Numbered from the stretch's first letter, positions 43,612 to 51,854 are shown. The stretch is DNA of 64,000 bases from Clostridia bacterium (GCA_017525875.1 JAFXSG010000005.1:62001-126000); one strand, 5' to 3'. Numbers and translations are program-made. Notes: generated from the letters alone by a model not told the origin.

Positions 43612-43640
43612 ATTATATCAATTATCTTGGGTAAAATCAA
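43612..43640 (-). promoter_or_regulatory. promoter giving a leaderless mRNA for the E2-like/GTPase-NYN operon
   Basis: TTGATT, 17 bases, TATAAT on the minus strand, with only 6 bases from the -10 to the ATG. Transcription would begin at or next to the A of the start codon, and no ribosome site is present. Confidence 0.7.
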
Positions 43641-43713
43641 CAACTTGGCCTTCCCCTTTGAGGGGATCCTCACGGGCAAAACGATCCTCCGCCGCATCAC
43701 AGGCCCCCGGCTT

Positions 43714-43740
43714 GGGCGGGCGGATGATATCCGCCCCTAC
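43714..43740. repeat. solo right end of the MITE-like element
   Basis: GGGCGGATGATATCCGCCCC then TAC, identical to the right end of copy B. No left end nearby. Confidence 0.6.
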
Positions 43741-43765
43741 GTTATGATTGCGCCAAAAATATTAA

Positions 43766-43793
43766 AGCCGCAGAGCAACTGCTCTGCGGCAAG
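43766..43793 (-). terminator. terminator after the lipoprotein gene
   Basis: GCCGCAGAGC/GCTCTGCGGC, a perfect 10-bp stem with a 4-base loop, followed on the minus strand by TTTAATATTTTT. Confidence 0.8.
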
Positions 43794-43843
43794 CCCGTTC
43801 TCTTTCCCCGGGGTCCTAGGCTCCCGGGGGAGGGAATGAGCGA

Positions 43844-44446
43844 TCATCCTTCGGCTTCGTTCGTATGGTCCCAGCCGGTGCCGACGACCTTGATCTCCAA
43901 GTCGACGGGGTACGCGCGGTTATCGAGCGCGACGAGACCGAGATGCGTCGCCATATCGCAGGTGCCGATGTCGCCGTCCATCCTGCCGTTCACGGTGATC
44001 ACGATCTGATCGCCGGTCTTTTCGACCGAGGTGACCTCCGGCTGGACGGAACCGCTCGAGAATGTGACCCAGAAGGCGATGAGGTGATTGCTCTCAAAGA
44101 ACTCCTCGTTGTAAGCGGCTTCGGCGTCCGCACGGAGCGCTTCGCGAAGCTGGGGCAGGACATCCCGCCTGAAATCCTCCACGGTGGTGATCACGAGCGG
44201 CTTGCGGGCAGCCGCGGTCTCGCTGTAGTCGGTGCGGCCGAACTTCCACTCCGGATCGGGCAGTAAGTTGACCGGCGTGTCGTCCGAAACGGGTTTATCG
44301 GTGGTCAGGCCGTCGGGCGCTTCGCTCACGGTCGGCTCGTCCGCCTTTGAACCGGGTTTGTTCGCGTTCGGCGAAGTGCATGCCATTGCCCCGAGGGTCA
44401 TTATAAGCGCCATAAGCAGCGCGATGAATGCGATAGTCTTTTTCAT
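43844..44446 (-). CDS. lipoprotein of unknown function
   Basis: A 200-residue lipoprotein: signal peptide MKKTIAFIALLMALIMTLGA with a lipobox (GAMAC), then a disordered linker (residues 25-65 rich in Pro, Ser, Thr, Asp) and a compact domain (PLVITTVEDFRRDVLPQLRE, FESNHLIAFWVTFSSGSVQP, ending VDLEIKVVGTGWD). The start follows AAGGAG. I do not recognise the C-terminal family; the layout suggests an extracellular small binding domain. Single-gene unit flanked by a terminator and by a short inverted repeat (AAGGAGCATCGCTCCTT at 44475) upstream. Confidence 0.75.
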   Translation of the reverse strand: MKKTIAFIALLMALIMTLGAMACTSPNANKPGSKADEPTVSEAPDGLTTDKPVSDDTPVNLLPDPEWKFGRTDYSETAAARKPLVITTVEDFRRDVLPQLREALRADAEAAYNEEFFESNHLIAFWVTFSSGSVQPEVTSVEKTGDQIVITVNGRMDGDIGTCDMATHLGLVALDNRAYPVDLEIKVVGTGWDHTNEAEG

Positions 44447-44674
44447 TGTTTTTTCTCCTTTCACTGTCAAGGATCAAGGAGCATCGCTCCTTGTACCTAT
44501 ATAACGGATGATCGCCCGCGCCGGTTGATTCGGCGTGAAGCGATTCCCCGCCGCCGCGGTCTCGGCCTCCCTTCCCCGACCGGGCTCCGCGATACGCTTT
44601 CGTTTCTTAGTCGCCCGGCGGGGTTGGATTCCTTATTTTGGTTTCCAGGTTTCCGCATAAAAGCCGCGCCGAAC

Positions 44675-44757
44675 GGCGCATCCGCATAAGGAGAAAGCAG
44701 TAAGCATGGTCTGCCTCGTGAGGATCGCTGTTCCGGCGGGCGGACGGTATCCGCCTG
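44675..44757. repeat. dispersed repeats in the 44.45-45.03 kb intergenic stretch
   Basis: GGCGCATCCGCATAAGGAG (44675-44693) is a copy of the motif found at 36023 and 54608, and GCGGGCGGACGGTATCCGCC (44736-44755) is a degenerate MITE right end. Apart from these and the promoter at 44834, the stretch 44447-45031 holds no gene I can support. Confidence 0.5.
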
Positions 44758-44833
44758 CTGCGTTTTATATGAATAAAGCGTGAATCCCCTTTCCAGGCGG
44801 AGCTTTGCAGGCAGCCCGGCCGCGGTTTTCTCA

Positions 44834-44862
44834 TTGAATCGCAGCCGCGTATGTGGTAAAAT
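44834..44862 (+). promoter_or_regulatory. promoter of the ABM/CAT-like operon
   Basis: TTGAAT, 17 bases, TAAAAT with TGTGG before the -10; leader of about 160 bases. Confidence 0.65.
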
Positions 44863-45031
44863 TACCCCGAGAGACCGGCGTTTATGAGGCGAAGAAGTGC
44901 GATCCGGACGGATCGGCGTATCCGGTGCGGCCATTATATTGATGACGAGCGCCGTTTGCGCGCCGGAAGCAAACGAATACTATAAACTCCCGATCGCGGG
45001 AGACCTTCGGCAGACAGTGAGGTGCAGCGCT

Positions 45032-45361
45032 ATGAAAACGACTAAGAAGGGCAACAACTGGACGGCGTACTTTGACCCCGAAACGGGGCGGTACTTTGCC
45101 GAGATCATGTACACGAGCCGCGAGGGACGCGAGCAGTACGACTACGAGATCACCGAAGAGATCTACGGCCGGCTCGGCACGTTCGCCGACGACGTGGACA
45201 ACGAGAGGCTGATCAAGACCGGTGAAATGGCCTATTCGTTCGAGAACACGATGTACGGCACGCTCGGCCCCGAGCGGACCTTCTGGAACGAGGAAGCGAT
45301 CGAAGCGATGGACGAAGCGGTGCGCAAGCAGGAAAATAAGAGCAAAAAGAAAAAGGAATGA
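45032..45361 (+). CDS. hypothetical protein
   Basis: A 109-residue acidic soluble protein (KKGNNWTAYFDPETGRYFAE, YDYEITEEIYGRLGTFADDV DNERL, split) ending in a basic KSKKKKE tail. I do not recognise a family. The ATG follows GAGGTG by 7 bases; a GTG at 44897 would extend the frame by 45 residues without a ribosome site. First of three same-strand genes with an ABM protein and a CAT-like enzyme. Confidence 0.6.
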   Translation: MKTTKKGNNWTAYFDPETGRYFAEIMYTSREGREQYDYEITEEIYGRLGTFADDVDNERLIKTGEMAYSFENTMYGTLGPERTFWNEEAIEAMDEAVRKQENKSKKKKE

Positions 45362-45374
45362 CGAGGAGAACGCA

Positions 45375-45665
45375 ATGATAGTACTGAACGTCACTTACAG
45401 GTGCCGGCCCGGGATGCGCGGCGAATTCCTCAGCCGGATACACGCGGAGGGGCTCGACGCTTCCTCCCGCGCCGAGCAGGGCAATATAAAATACGACTAT
45501 TACTTCCCGGAGAACGACGGCGACGCGCTGCTGCTCATTGAAAAATGGAGCGGCCAAAACGCTCTTGCGGAGCACGCCCTCACGCCGCATTTCAAAAGGC
45601 TCCAGGAGCTGAAACCGGTCTACGTGCTGGAAACGGCCGTGGAAAGGTTTGAAGGGCAGTATTGA
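45375..45665 (+). CDS. antibiotic biosynthesis monooxygenase (ABM) family protein
   Basis: A 96-residue ferredoxin-like ABM-fold protein, probably dimeric: MIVLNVTYRCRPGMRGEFLS, the SRAEQGNIKYDYYFPENDGD strand pair, LLLIEKWSGQNALAEHALTP with the conserved His, HFKRLQ. Relatives include YgiN quinol monooxygenase and small heme or polyketide oxygenases; substrate unknown. Ribosome site GAGGAGAA. It is 13 bases after the hypothetical gene and 28 before the CAT-like gene. Confidence 0.85.
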   Translation: MIVLNVTYRCRPGMRGEFLSRIHAEGLDASSRAEQGNIKYDYYFPENDGDALLLIEKWSGQNALAEHALTPHFKRLQELKPVYVLETAVERFEGQY

Positions 45666-45693
45666 TCGGCAGGCGCCGGGAGCGATAAAAACA

Positions 45694-46347
45694 ATGGGCT
45701 ACAGAGTTATAGATAAGGATCAATATTACAGGAAAGCCGTCTACCGTCATTTCACCGAGGACTGCAGGTGTTCGACTTCGATGACGGCAAGGATCGACGT
45801 GACCGCGCTCGCCGAGTTTTCAAAAAAGACGGATACGAAGTTTTATCTCAACTTTCTGTATCTGCTCTCGAAGGTGCTCAACTCGCGCGACGACTACAGG
45901 ATGGACTATCTTTACAAGACGGACGAGCTGATAGTGTGGGACGTTATCAATCCCTGTCACTACGTCTTTCACGAGGACACGGAGACCTGCACGACCGTTC
46001 ACTCCGAATACTCGGAGGATTACGGGACCTTCTACAAAAACGCGCAGCGGGACATTGATGCGGCAAAGAATACGCGCGAATATGAGTTTGACGACGGGAA
46101 ATATCCCAACTGGTTCGACGCTTCCTACGTTTCGTGGATCTCCTACGATTCGCTGAACCTCGAGCTGCCGGACGGGTATCTGTACTTTCCGCCCATCGTC
46201 AACTGGGGCAGATACCGCGAGGAGAACGGCCGGCTGATGATGCCCGTCACCGTCCGCCTCAATCACGCGATCGCGGACGGGTATCTCGTCGCGAACGTGT
46301 TCAGGCTGCTCGAACGGGAGATCGGCGCGTTTGCCGGCGGCAGATAA
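45694..46347 (+). CDS. chloramphenicol acetyltransferase-like protein
   Basis: A 217-residue member of the type A chloramphenicol O-acetyltransferase family. Trimeric CAT landmarks are present in order: MTARIDVTAL near 35, YLLSKVLNSRDDYRM, NPCHYVFHEDTETCTT, then SWISYDSLNLELP and VTVRLNHAIADGYLVANVF with the catalytic His191. The conserved length and catalytic motif fit an active acetyltransferase, but diverged chromosomal CAT-like proteins often do not confer resistance. The ATG lacks a clear ribosome site; coupling to the preceding ABM gene is likely. A strong terminator follows. Confidence 0.85.
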   Translation: MGYRVIDKDQYYRKAVYRHFTEDCRCSTSMTARIDVTALAEFSKKTDTKFYLNFLYLLSKVLNSRDDYRMDYLYKTDELIVWDVINPCHYVFHEDTETCTTVHSEYSEDYGTFYKNAQRDIDAAKNTREYEFDDGKYPNWFDASYVSWISYDSLNLELPDGYLYFPPIVNWGRYREENGRLMMPVTVRLNHAIADGYLVANVFRLLEREIGAFAGGR

Positions 46348-46424
46348 CGAGCCCTGCCGTCAGGCGCAAAGTCCGCGGCGCGGATAAAAGCCGCGCCCGG
46401 TTCTCGGCCGTGCACAGAGAAAAA

Positions 46425-46461
46425 AGAGGCCCGCGGATACTCCCGTATCCGCGGGCTTTTT
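46425..46461 (+). terminator. terminator after the CAT-like gene
   Basis: GCCCGCGGATAC/GTATCCGCGGGC, a 12-bp perfect stem with a 4-base loop, then TTTTTCG. Confidence 0.9.
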
Positions 46462-46569
46462 CGTTCACCGTTTCCCAAAATCGGCCGAAAACCCGAGTCT
46501 CCTTAAGTGAATGCGCCATTCGGAGCGGTTTTGTTTTATTCGTATGACACGCGGCGGACGCGATACACC

Positions 46570-46660
46570 GTAGGGGCGGCAATCTGCCGCCCGTTTGCGG
46601 CGGACGCGAAAACCTCCGGAGGATCACCTTTTCCCGCGGGCGGATGATATCCGCCCCTAC
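46570..46660. mobile_element. MITE-like element, copy B (91 bp)
   Basis: Same 10-bp terminal inverted repeats and subterminal palindromes as copy A at 13017, with a diverged middle. Preceded by GACGCGATACACCG, a motif also found near copy A. Apart from it, 46462-46746 contains the dispersed CTCCTTAAGTGAATGCGCC variant at 46499 and the promoter of the next gene. Confidence 0.65.
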
Positions 46661-46688
46661 GACCCGGAGCGGGTTTTTGCCGAAAACA

Positions 46689-46717
46689 TTGAACTGGGAA
46701 GCGGGATATGGTAAACT
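46689..46717 (+). promoter_or_regulatory. promoter of the UvrA-like gene
   Basis: TTGAAC, 17 bases, TAAACT with TATGG before the -10; leader about 25 bases. Confidence 0.6.
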
Positions 46718-46746
46718 TGTACCGAAAGGACAGATAAACAACAGCT

Positions 46747-49017
46747 ATGAATAAAAACCATGACAGCATCGAGATCATCGGTGCGTCCGAGAACAATCTG
46801 AAGCATATCGACGTGACGATCCCGAAGGGCCGTTTGGTCGTCTTCGCGGGCGTGTCCGGATCCGGCAAGTCCTCGCTCGCGTTCGACACCGTCGCCGTGG
46901 AATCGGAGCGCGAATGGCAGCAGAGCTATCCGCTGTTCATCCGCAACCGGATGCCGCATTACGACCGCCCGAAGGTGGACGAGATCCGGAACCTTACGCC
47001 CGCGATCGTGGTGGATCAGCGCCCCATCGGCGCCTCCTCCCGCTCCACGGTCGGCACGGCTGTGGACGCTGCGCCGCTCATGCGCCTGCTCTTTTCCCGC
47101 GTGGGAAAGCCGAGCGCAGGAGGCTCCATGGCGTATTCCTTCAACCACCCCGCCGGGGCGTGCCCGGACTGCACCGGCATCGGAGAGCAGATCGAGCTCG
47201 ATAAGGAGAGCATGTTCGACCCGGACAGGAGCCTTGCGGAGGGCGCGATCCTGTTCAGCCAGTTTTCATCGGGCTGGCAGACGGTCTATTACCAGAACAA
47301 TCCCCTGCTCGACCCCAATAAAAAGCTGCGCGATTTCAGCCCCGAGGAATGGAAGGTGCTCACTTACGGCCCCGACGAACCGCTCATGGTGGAGTTCAAG
47401 TGCAATAACGCGGGGCGCATCGACTACCTGCCCTACGAGGGCGTGTATCTGCGGTTCGAACGCGTCTATATGAAGCGGGACATCACCAAGCTGAAGAAGA
47501 AACTGCAGGACGAGATCTTGACGCACGTCCGCCGCGGCTTCTGCAGGACCTGCGGCGGCTCCGGCCTTAACCCCAAAGCGCTGGCGTCGAAGATCAACGG
47601 AAAGAACATCGTCGACTGTATGGATATGACCGCCGCGGACCTTCTGCCCTTCCTTGCCGCCATCGACGACCCGCGCGGAAGCGCGCTCGCGAGGCAGATC
47701 GCAGCATACCTTGAGCGCATGATCGACGTGGGCGTGGGCTATCTTTCCCTCTCACGCAGGACGGAGACCCTCTCCGGCGGCGAAGCCCAGCGCCTCAAGA
47801 TCGTTCGGAACCTGGGCGGCTGTCTCAACAACGTCACCTTCATCTTCGACGAACCGACCGCGGGCCTGCATCCGGCGGACGCGGCGCGCATAGGCCGAAT
47901 GCTGCTTGAGCTGCGCGAAAGGCACAACAACGTGCTCGTCGTGGAGCATTCCCGGCAGATGATCGCTCTTGCGGATCACGTGATAGAGCTTGGGCCCGGC
48001 GCGGGTACGGCGGGCGGAGAGGTCGTTTTCGCAGGAACGCTTTCCGAGCTGCAAAAAGCCGATACGCCCACCGCGCAGGCGATGGCTCATAAGATCGCGC
48101 TGAACCGCGCCCCCCTGCCCTTCTCGGAGAGCTATCCCATCCGCGGCGCGTGCTGCCACAACCTCAGGCACGTGAACGTCGATATCCCGAAGGCCGTGCT
48201 GACCGCCGTGACCGGCGTTGCGGGCAGCGGGAAAAGCTCGCTGATGCGCTATGAGTTCCCCAAAATGTATCCCGGCGCGATCGTGATCGATCAAAAGCCG
48301 ATCGGCACCTCCATCCGCTCCACGCCCGCCACTTACACCGGCGTTATGGATGAGATAAGGCGCGTCTTCGCAAAGGAGAACGGCGTCGGCGCGGGCTGGT
48401 TCTCGTTCAATTCCGAGGGCGGCTGCCCGGTCTGCCGCGGCACGGGGCAGATCAGCTATGATATGGCGTTTGCGGAGCCGGTGACGATCACCTGCGAGGA
48501 ATGCGGAGGGCGGAGGTACAACCCCACCGCGCTGTCGTACCGCTATAAGGGCATGAACATCGAAGACGTTATGGCGCTGACCATCGGGCAGGCGTATGAA
48601 TTCTTCGACAACGCAAAGATAAAAAAGCTGCTTGAGAGCATGATCGGCGTGGGCCTCGACTACCTCACGCTCGGTCAGCCGACGAGCACCCTTTCTGGCG
48701 GCGAGATCCAGCGCGTGAAGCTGGCGAGCGAGCTGCACAAGAAGGGACAGGTCTACGTTCTCGACGAGCCCAGCATCGGCCTTCACAGCAAGGATACCGA
48801 GCTGCTGCTCGCGCTTCTTCGCAGGCTCGTGGCGGGCGGCAATACCGTCGTTATGATCGAGCACCGGCCCGAAATGATCGCGCAGGCGGATTGGATCATC
48901 GACATGGGCCCCGGCGGCGGCTCGGACGGCGGCGAGATCGTGTTCGAGGGCACGCCGGAGGAGCTCGTCCGCTGCGATAAGTCTAAAACGGGCAGAGCCT
49001 TGCGGGAAATGATATAA
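46747..49017 (+). CDS. UvrA-like ABC ATPase (class II, short form)
   Basis: A 756-residue twin-ATPase protein: Walker A GVSGSGKSS (about 35-43) and GVAGSGKSS, signatures LSGGEAQR and LSGGEIQR, Walker B FIFDEPTAGLH and YVLDEPSIGLH, and zinc-finger cysteines CPDCTGIGEQ, CRTCGGSGLN, CPVCRGTGQI and CEECGGRRY. It is shorter than housekeeping UvrA (about 940) and, as in UvrA2/DrrC-like proteins, appears to lack most of the UvrB-binding insertion. Such proteins are linked to repair of bulky adducts or antibiotic self-protection. It follows the ABM/CAT-like genes but has its own promoter. Confidence 0.86.
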   Translation: MNKNHDSIEIIGASENNLKHIDVTIPKGRLVVFAGVSGSGKSSLAFDTVAVESEREWQQSYPLFIRNRMPHYDRPKVDEIRNLTPAIVVDQRPIGASSRSTVGTAVDAAPLMRLLFSRVGKPSAGGSMAYSFNHPAGACPDCTGIGEQIELDKESMFDPDRSLAEGAILFSQFSSGWQTVYYQNNPLLDPNKKLRDFSPEEWKVLTYGPDEPLMVEFKCNNAGRIDYLPYEGVYLRFERVYMKRDITKLKKKLQDEILTHVRRGFCRTCGGSGLNPKALASKINGKNIVDCMDMTAADLLPFLAAIDDPRGSALARQIAAYLERMIDVGVGYLSLSRRTETLSGGEAQRLKIVRNLGGCLNNVTFIFDEPTAGLHPADAARIGRMLLELRERHNNVLVVEHSRQMIALADHVIELGPGAGTAGGEVVFAGTLSELQKADTPTAQAMAHKIALNRAPLPFSESYPIRGACCHNLRHVNVDIPKAVLTAVTGVAGSGKSSLMRYEFPKMYPGAIVIDQKPIGTSIRSTPATYTGVMDEIRRVFAKENGVGAGWFSFNSEGGCPVCRGTGQISYDMAFAEPVTITCEECGGRRYNPTALSYRYKGMNIEDVMALTIGQAYEFFDNAKIKKLLESMIGVGLDYLTLGQPTSTLSGGEIQRVKLASELHKKGQVYVLDEPSIGLHSKDTELLLALLRRLVAGGNTVVMIEHRPEMIAQADWIIDMGPGGGSDGGEIVFEGTPEELVRCDKSKTGRALREMI

Positions 49018-49132
49018 GCAGCGCACGTTCCGCCGTAAAGGCGCCGCGACCCTTGCGCGGGGCGGAAACGCCCGGCGGGCAGTATCCGAAATATGATATT
49101 GCGGCAGATCATCCGTTATTTTTAATCGTACA

Positions 49133-49193
49133 GCCGCGTCAAAGAGCGCTCCGGGCGTATCCTGCCCGCCGCTTTGGCGCGGCTCTCTTTTCC
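49133..49193 (+). terminator. terminator after the UvrA-like gene
   Basis: AGCCGCG-tc-AAAG and CTTT-gg-CGCGGCT form a long stem with a GC-rich loop, followed by CTCTTTT. Confidence 0.75.
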
Positions 49194-49225
49194 GGTGCGG
49201 CCGGCAGTTTTTTTCGTTTCCCCAC

Positions 49226-49254
49226 TTGACAAGAGGCTGTGGAGCGATTATAAT
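49226..49254 (+). promoter_or_regulatory. promoter of the ohrR-gpx-CDF operon
   Basis: Consensus TTGACA, 17 bases, TATAAT. Confidence 0.9.
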
Positions 49255-49268
49255 ACTTGTGCACAAGT
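49255..49268 (+). promoter_or_regulatory. OhrR-like operator
   Basis: A perfect 14-bp palindrome ACTTGTGCACAAGT directly after the -10, partly repeated by AATTTGTGC. Its place on the transcription start suits autorepression by the regulator encoded just downstream. Confidence 0.6.
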
Positions 49269-49303
49269 AATTTGTGCGCTATCAGTCAAGGAGGACGCCC
49301 GGT

Positions 49304-49744
49304 ATGGACAAAGGGTATGACGCTTTGAAGCTCTGCAATCAGGTCTGCTTTCCGCTGTACGCCTGCTCGAAGGAGCTGGTGCGGCAGTACGGGCCTTTTT
49401 TATCGGAGCTCGGCCTCACCTATACGCAGTACATAACCATGATGGTGCTGTGGGAGAAGGAGCGCGTCTGCTCGAAGGAGCTTTCCGGGTGCCTGCACCT
49501 CGATTACGGCACGCTGACGCCCGTTTTAAAAAGGCTGGATCAGGCGGGGTATCTCAAAAAAGAGCGCTCCGGCGAGGACGAGCGGCTTCTGACTATCACA
49601 CTGACGGATCGGGGCCGTGAGCTGAAAGAAAAGGCGGCTTCGATCCCTCCCGCGATCGCGGAGATGATGGGGCTTACCGGCGAGGAATTCGCCGCGCTCT
49701 ACTCGCTCTGTTATAAGGCGCTTGCCAATATGGAGAACAGATGA
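49304..49744 (+). CDS. ohrR: OhrR-type MarR-family organic-peroxide sensor
   Basis: A 146-residue winged-helix repressor closely resembling OhrR: LKLCNQVCFPLYACSKELV places the redox-active cysteine at Cys15, the same position as in Bacillus OhrR, followed by LTYTQYITMMVLWEKE, LHLDYGTLTPVLKRLDQAGY and the wing RSGEDERLLTI. Oxidation of Cys15 would release DNA. The ATG lies 9 bases after AAGGAGG. The usual partner ohr (peroxidase) is replaced here by a glutathione-peroxidase-family gene, and a palindromic operator sits at its promoter. Confidence 0.92.
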   Translation: MDKGYDALKLCNQVCFPLYACSKELVRQYGPFLSELGLTYTQYITMMVLWEKERVCSKELSGCLHLDYGTLTPVLKRLDQAGYLKKERSGEDERLLTITLTDRGRELKEKAASIPPAIAEMMGLTGEEFAALYSLCYKALANMENR

Positions 49745-49772
49745 TCATTAATAACCAAGGAGGGTTTTAATT

Positions 49773-50324
49773 ATGAAAACGGTTTATGATTTCACGGTCA
49801 AGGACAGGGCGGGCGGCGACGTTTCGCTCGGCGAGTACGCCGGCAAGGTACTGCTCATCGTCAACACGGCGACGGGCTGCGGCTTTACTCCGCATTACGA
49901 TCCGCTCGAGGCGATGTATAAGGACCTTCGGGACAAGGGCTTCGAGATACTCGATTTCCCCTGCAACCAGTTCGCTAATCAGGCGCCCGGCTCCGAGGAC
50001 GAGATCCACAGCTTCTGCACGCTGAAGTTCGGAACGGAGTTCCCGCAGTTCAAAAAGATCGACGTCAACGGCGAGAACGCCGATCCGCTCTTTGCGTTCC
50101 TCGCTTCTGAGAAGCCCTTCGAGAGCTTCGGCAAGGGGCTTAAAAACGCCGCGCTGAAGAAATTTGCCGACATGAACAACAAGGCCTTCGGCGAAAAGGC
50201 CTATATCAAGTGGAACTTCACCAAGTTCCTCGTGAACAGGTCCGGCGAGGTCGTCGCCCGCTTTGAGCCCACTGCGGATATGAAGGACGTCCGCGCCGCC
50301 GTCGAAGCGGAGCTTTCAAAATAA
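49773..50324 (+). CDS. gpx: glutathione-peroxidase-family thiol peroxidase
   Basis: A 183-residue BsaA/Gpx-type peroxidase. Peroxidatic Cys36 (NTATGCGFTP, Cys in place of Sec), Gln in FPCNQFANQAPG and Trp-Asn in IKWNFTKFLV form the catalytic tetrad. Bacterial forms use thioredoxin rather than glutathione. AAGGAGG is the ribosome site. It is 28 bases after ohrR, so peroxide stress would induce it through OhrR. Confidence 0.95.
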   Translation: MKTVYDFTVKDRAGGDVSLGEYAGKVLLIVNTATGCGFTPHYDPLEAMYKDLRDKGFEILDFPCNQFANQAPGSEDEIHSFCTLKFGTEFPQFKKIDVNGENADPLFAFLASEKPFESFGKGLKNAALKKFADMNNKAFGEKAYIKWNFTKFLVNRSGEVVARFEPTADMKDVRAAVEAELSK

Positions 50325-50328
50325 GCCT

Positions 50329-51441
50329 ATGGAGACAAAAATTCAAAGGGACAAAACGATAATACGGACGGGGATCGTCGGCATCATCGCCAACGTATTC
50401 CTTGCGGGCTTCAAGGCCGTCATCGGCCTGACCGCAAACTCCATCGCCATCGTGATGGACGCCGTCAACAATCTGACCGACGCATTCAGCTCCGTTATCA
50501 CGATCATCGGAACGAAGCTTGCGGGCAAGGAGCCCGACAAAAAGCACCCGTTCGGTTACGGCAGGGTGGAGTATCTGAGCGCGATGGTGATCTCCCTGCT
50601 GGTTCTGTACGCTGGCGTGACCGCCCTCGTCGAATCGGTCAAGAAGATCATCACGCCCGAAGAGCCGGATTATTCCCCCGCCGCTCTCATCATCGTTGCA
50701 GTGGCGGTGCTCGTCAAGATAGCTCTCGGGATATACGTCAAAAGGACCGGCGAAAAGGTCAATTCCGATTCGCTCAAAAACTCCGGCAAGGATGCGCTCC
50801 TCGATTCCGTTATCTCCGCCTCCACGCTCGCAGCGGCCGCGGTCTACCTCATATTCGGCGTTTCGCTCGAGGCCTGGCTCGGCGCGGTGATCGCGCTCGT
50901 CATTATCAAATCGGGCATAGAGATGCTTCGGGAAACGCTCTCGAAGATACTCGGCGAGAAGGCGGACTCACAGCTTGCTAAGGATATAAAGGAAACGATC
51001 AATTCTTATCCGGAGGTGAGCGGCGCTTACGACCTCATCCTCCACGATTACGGACCGGAGACCCATCAGGGCTCCGTCCATATCGAGGTCCCCGATACGC
51101 TCTCCGCCGACGGGCTCGACAAGCTGATAAGGAACATCAGCACGGACGTGTATCTGAAGCATGACGTGGCGCTCACGGCGATCGGGGTGTATTCCTTCAA
51201 CACCTCCGATCCCGAAGCCTCCGAAGTGAGGGAGAAGGTCCGCAAGCTCGTTTTAGAGGATCCGAACGTCCTCCAGATGCACGGCTTCTACCTTGACAAG
51301 GCCGAAAAGGTCCTCCGTTTCGACGTCGTCGTCGGCTTTGACGCAAAGGACCGCCGGAAGGTCTTTGAAGGCGCCTGCGAAAGGGTGCGGAAGGAGTTCC
51401 CGGACTATTCGCTCCGGGCCAACATGGACACGGATTTCTGA
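50329..51441 (+). CDS. cation diffusion facilitator (CDF) metal exporter
   Basis: A 370-residue CDF family protein with six membrane helices. Metal-site motifs are in DAVNNLTDAFSS (helix 2) and DALLDSVISASTL (helix 5), with the inter-helix HPFGYGRVEYL. The C-terminal domain is longer than usual, including a cytosolic ferredoxin-like part (YDLILHDYGPETHQGSVHIE) and another 70 residues resembling a second copy. Zn, Mn or Fe may be the cargo; Mn or Fe would match its peroxide-stress operon. The ATG is 4 bases after the gpx stop. Confidence 0.92.
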   Translation: METKIQRDKTIIRTGIVGIIANVFLAGFKAVIGLTANSIAIVMDAVNNLTDAFSSVITIIGTKLAGKEPDKKHPFGYGRVEYLSAMVISLLVLYAGVTALVESVKKIITPEEPDYSPAALIIVAVAVLVKIALGIYVKRTGEKVNSDSLKNSGKDALLDSVISASTLAAAAVYLIFGVSLEAWLGAVIALVIIKSGIEMLRETLSKILGEKADSQLAKDIKETINSYPEVSGAYDLILHDYGPETHQGSVHIEVPDTLSADGLDKLIRNISTDVYLKHDVALTAIGVYSFNTSDPEASEVREKVRKLVLEDPNVLQMHGFYLDKAEKVLRFDVVVGFDAKDRRKVFEGACERVRKEFPDYSLRANMDTDF

Positions 51442-51485
51442 CGGGCGCAGCCCGTTCGCGCCGACAAACACATCGGGGCTGCCGC

Positions 51486-51854
51486 ATAGAGATACCGAAG
51501 TTCTGGGACGAATGGCTCTCCGGGGGCGAGGACCGTCCCGTTATGGGCACCTTCGGCGTCTGCTGCGATATGGACGGGAAGGACTTTGATTACCGGATCG
51601 CGGATCTGTATTTCCCCTGGGAGGATATCCCGGAGGGCTGCGGGACCCGCATGATCCCGGAAGGCCTCTGGGCCGAATTCCCCTGCACGATCGAAACGCT
51701 GCAGACTGTGAACACAAGGATATGGTCCGAATGGCTGCCCGCGCTCCGGGGGTATTCCCTTGCGGGCGAATACGACTTAGAGGTCTACCTGCCGCCGAAG
51801 GAGGGCGGAAAGGATATGACCGTGTGCATCTGGGTGCCGCTCAAAAAGGACTGA
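51486..51854 (+). pseudogene. truncated AraC/GyrI-type effector-binding domain
   Basis: In one frame the sequence reads IEIPKFWDEWLSGGEDRPVM, GTFGVCCDMDGKDFDYRIAD, LYFPWEDIPEG and YSLAGEYDLEVYLPP, the C-terminal half of the bacterial transcription-activator effector-binding (GyrI-like) domain. The usual N-terminal half and any HTH domain are missing; family similarity begins only about 45 bases after the CDF stop. An ATG at 51543 could start a 103-residue product. Probably a decayed regulator gene. Confidence 0.6.
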
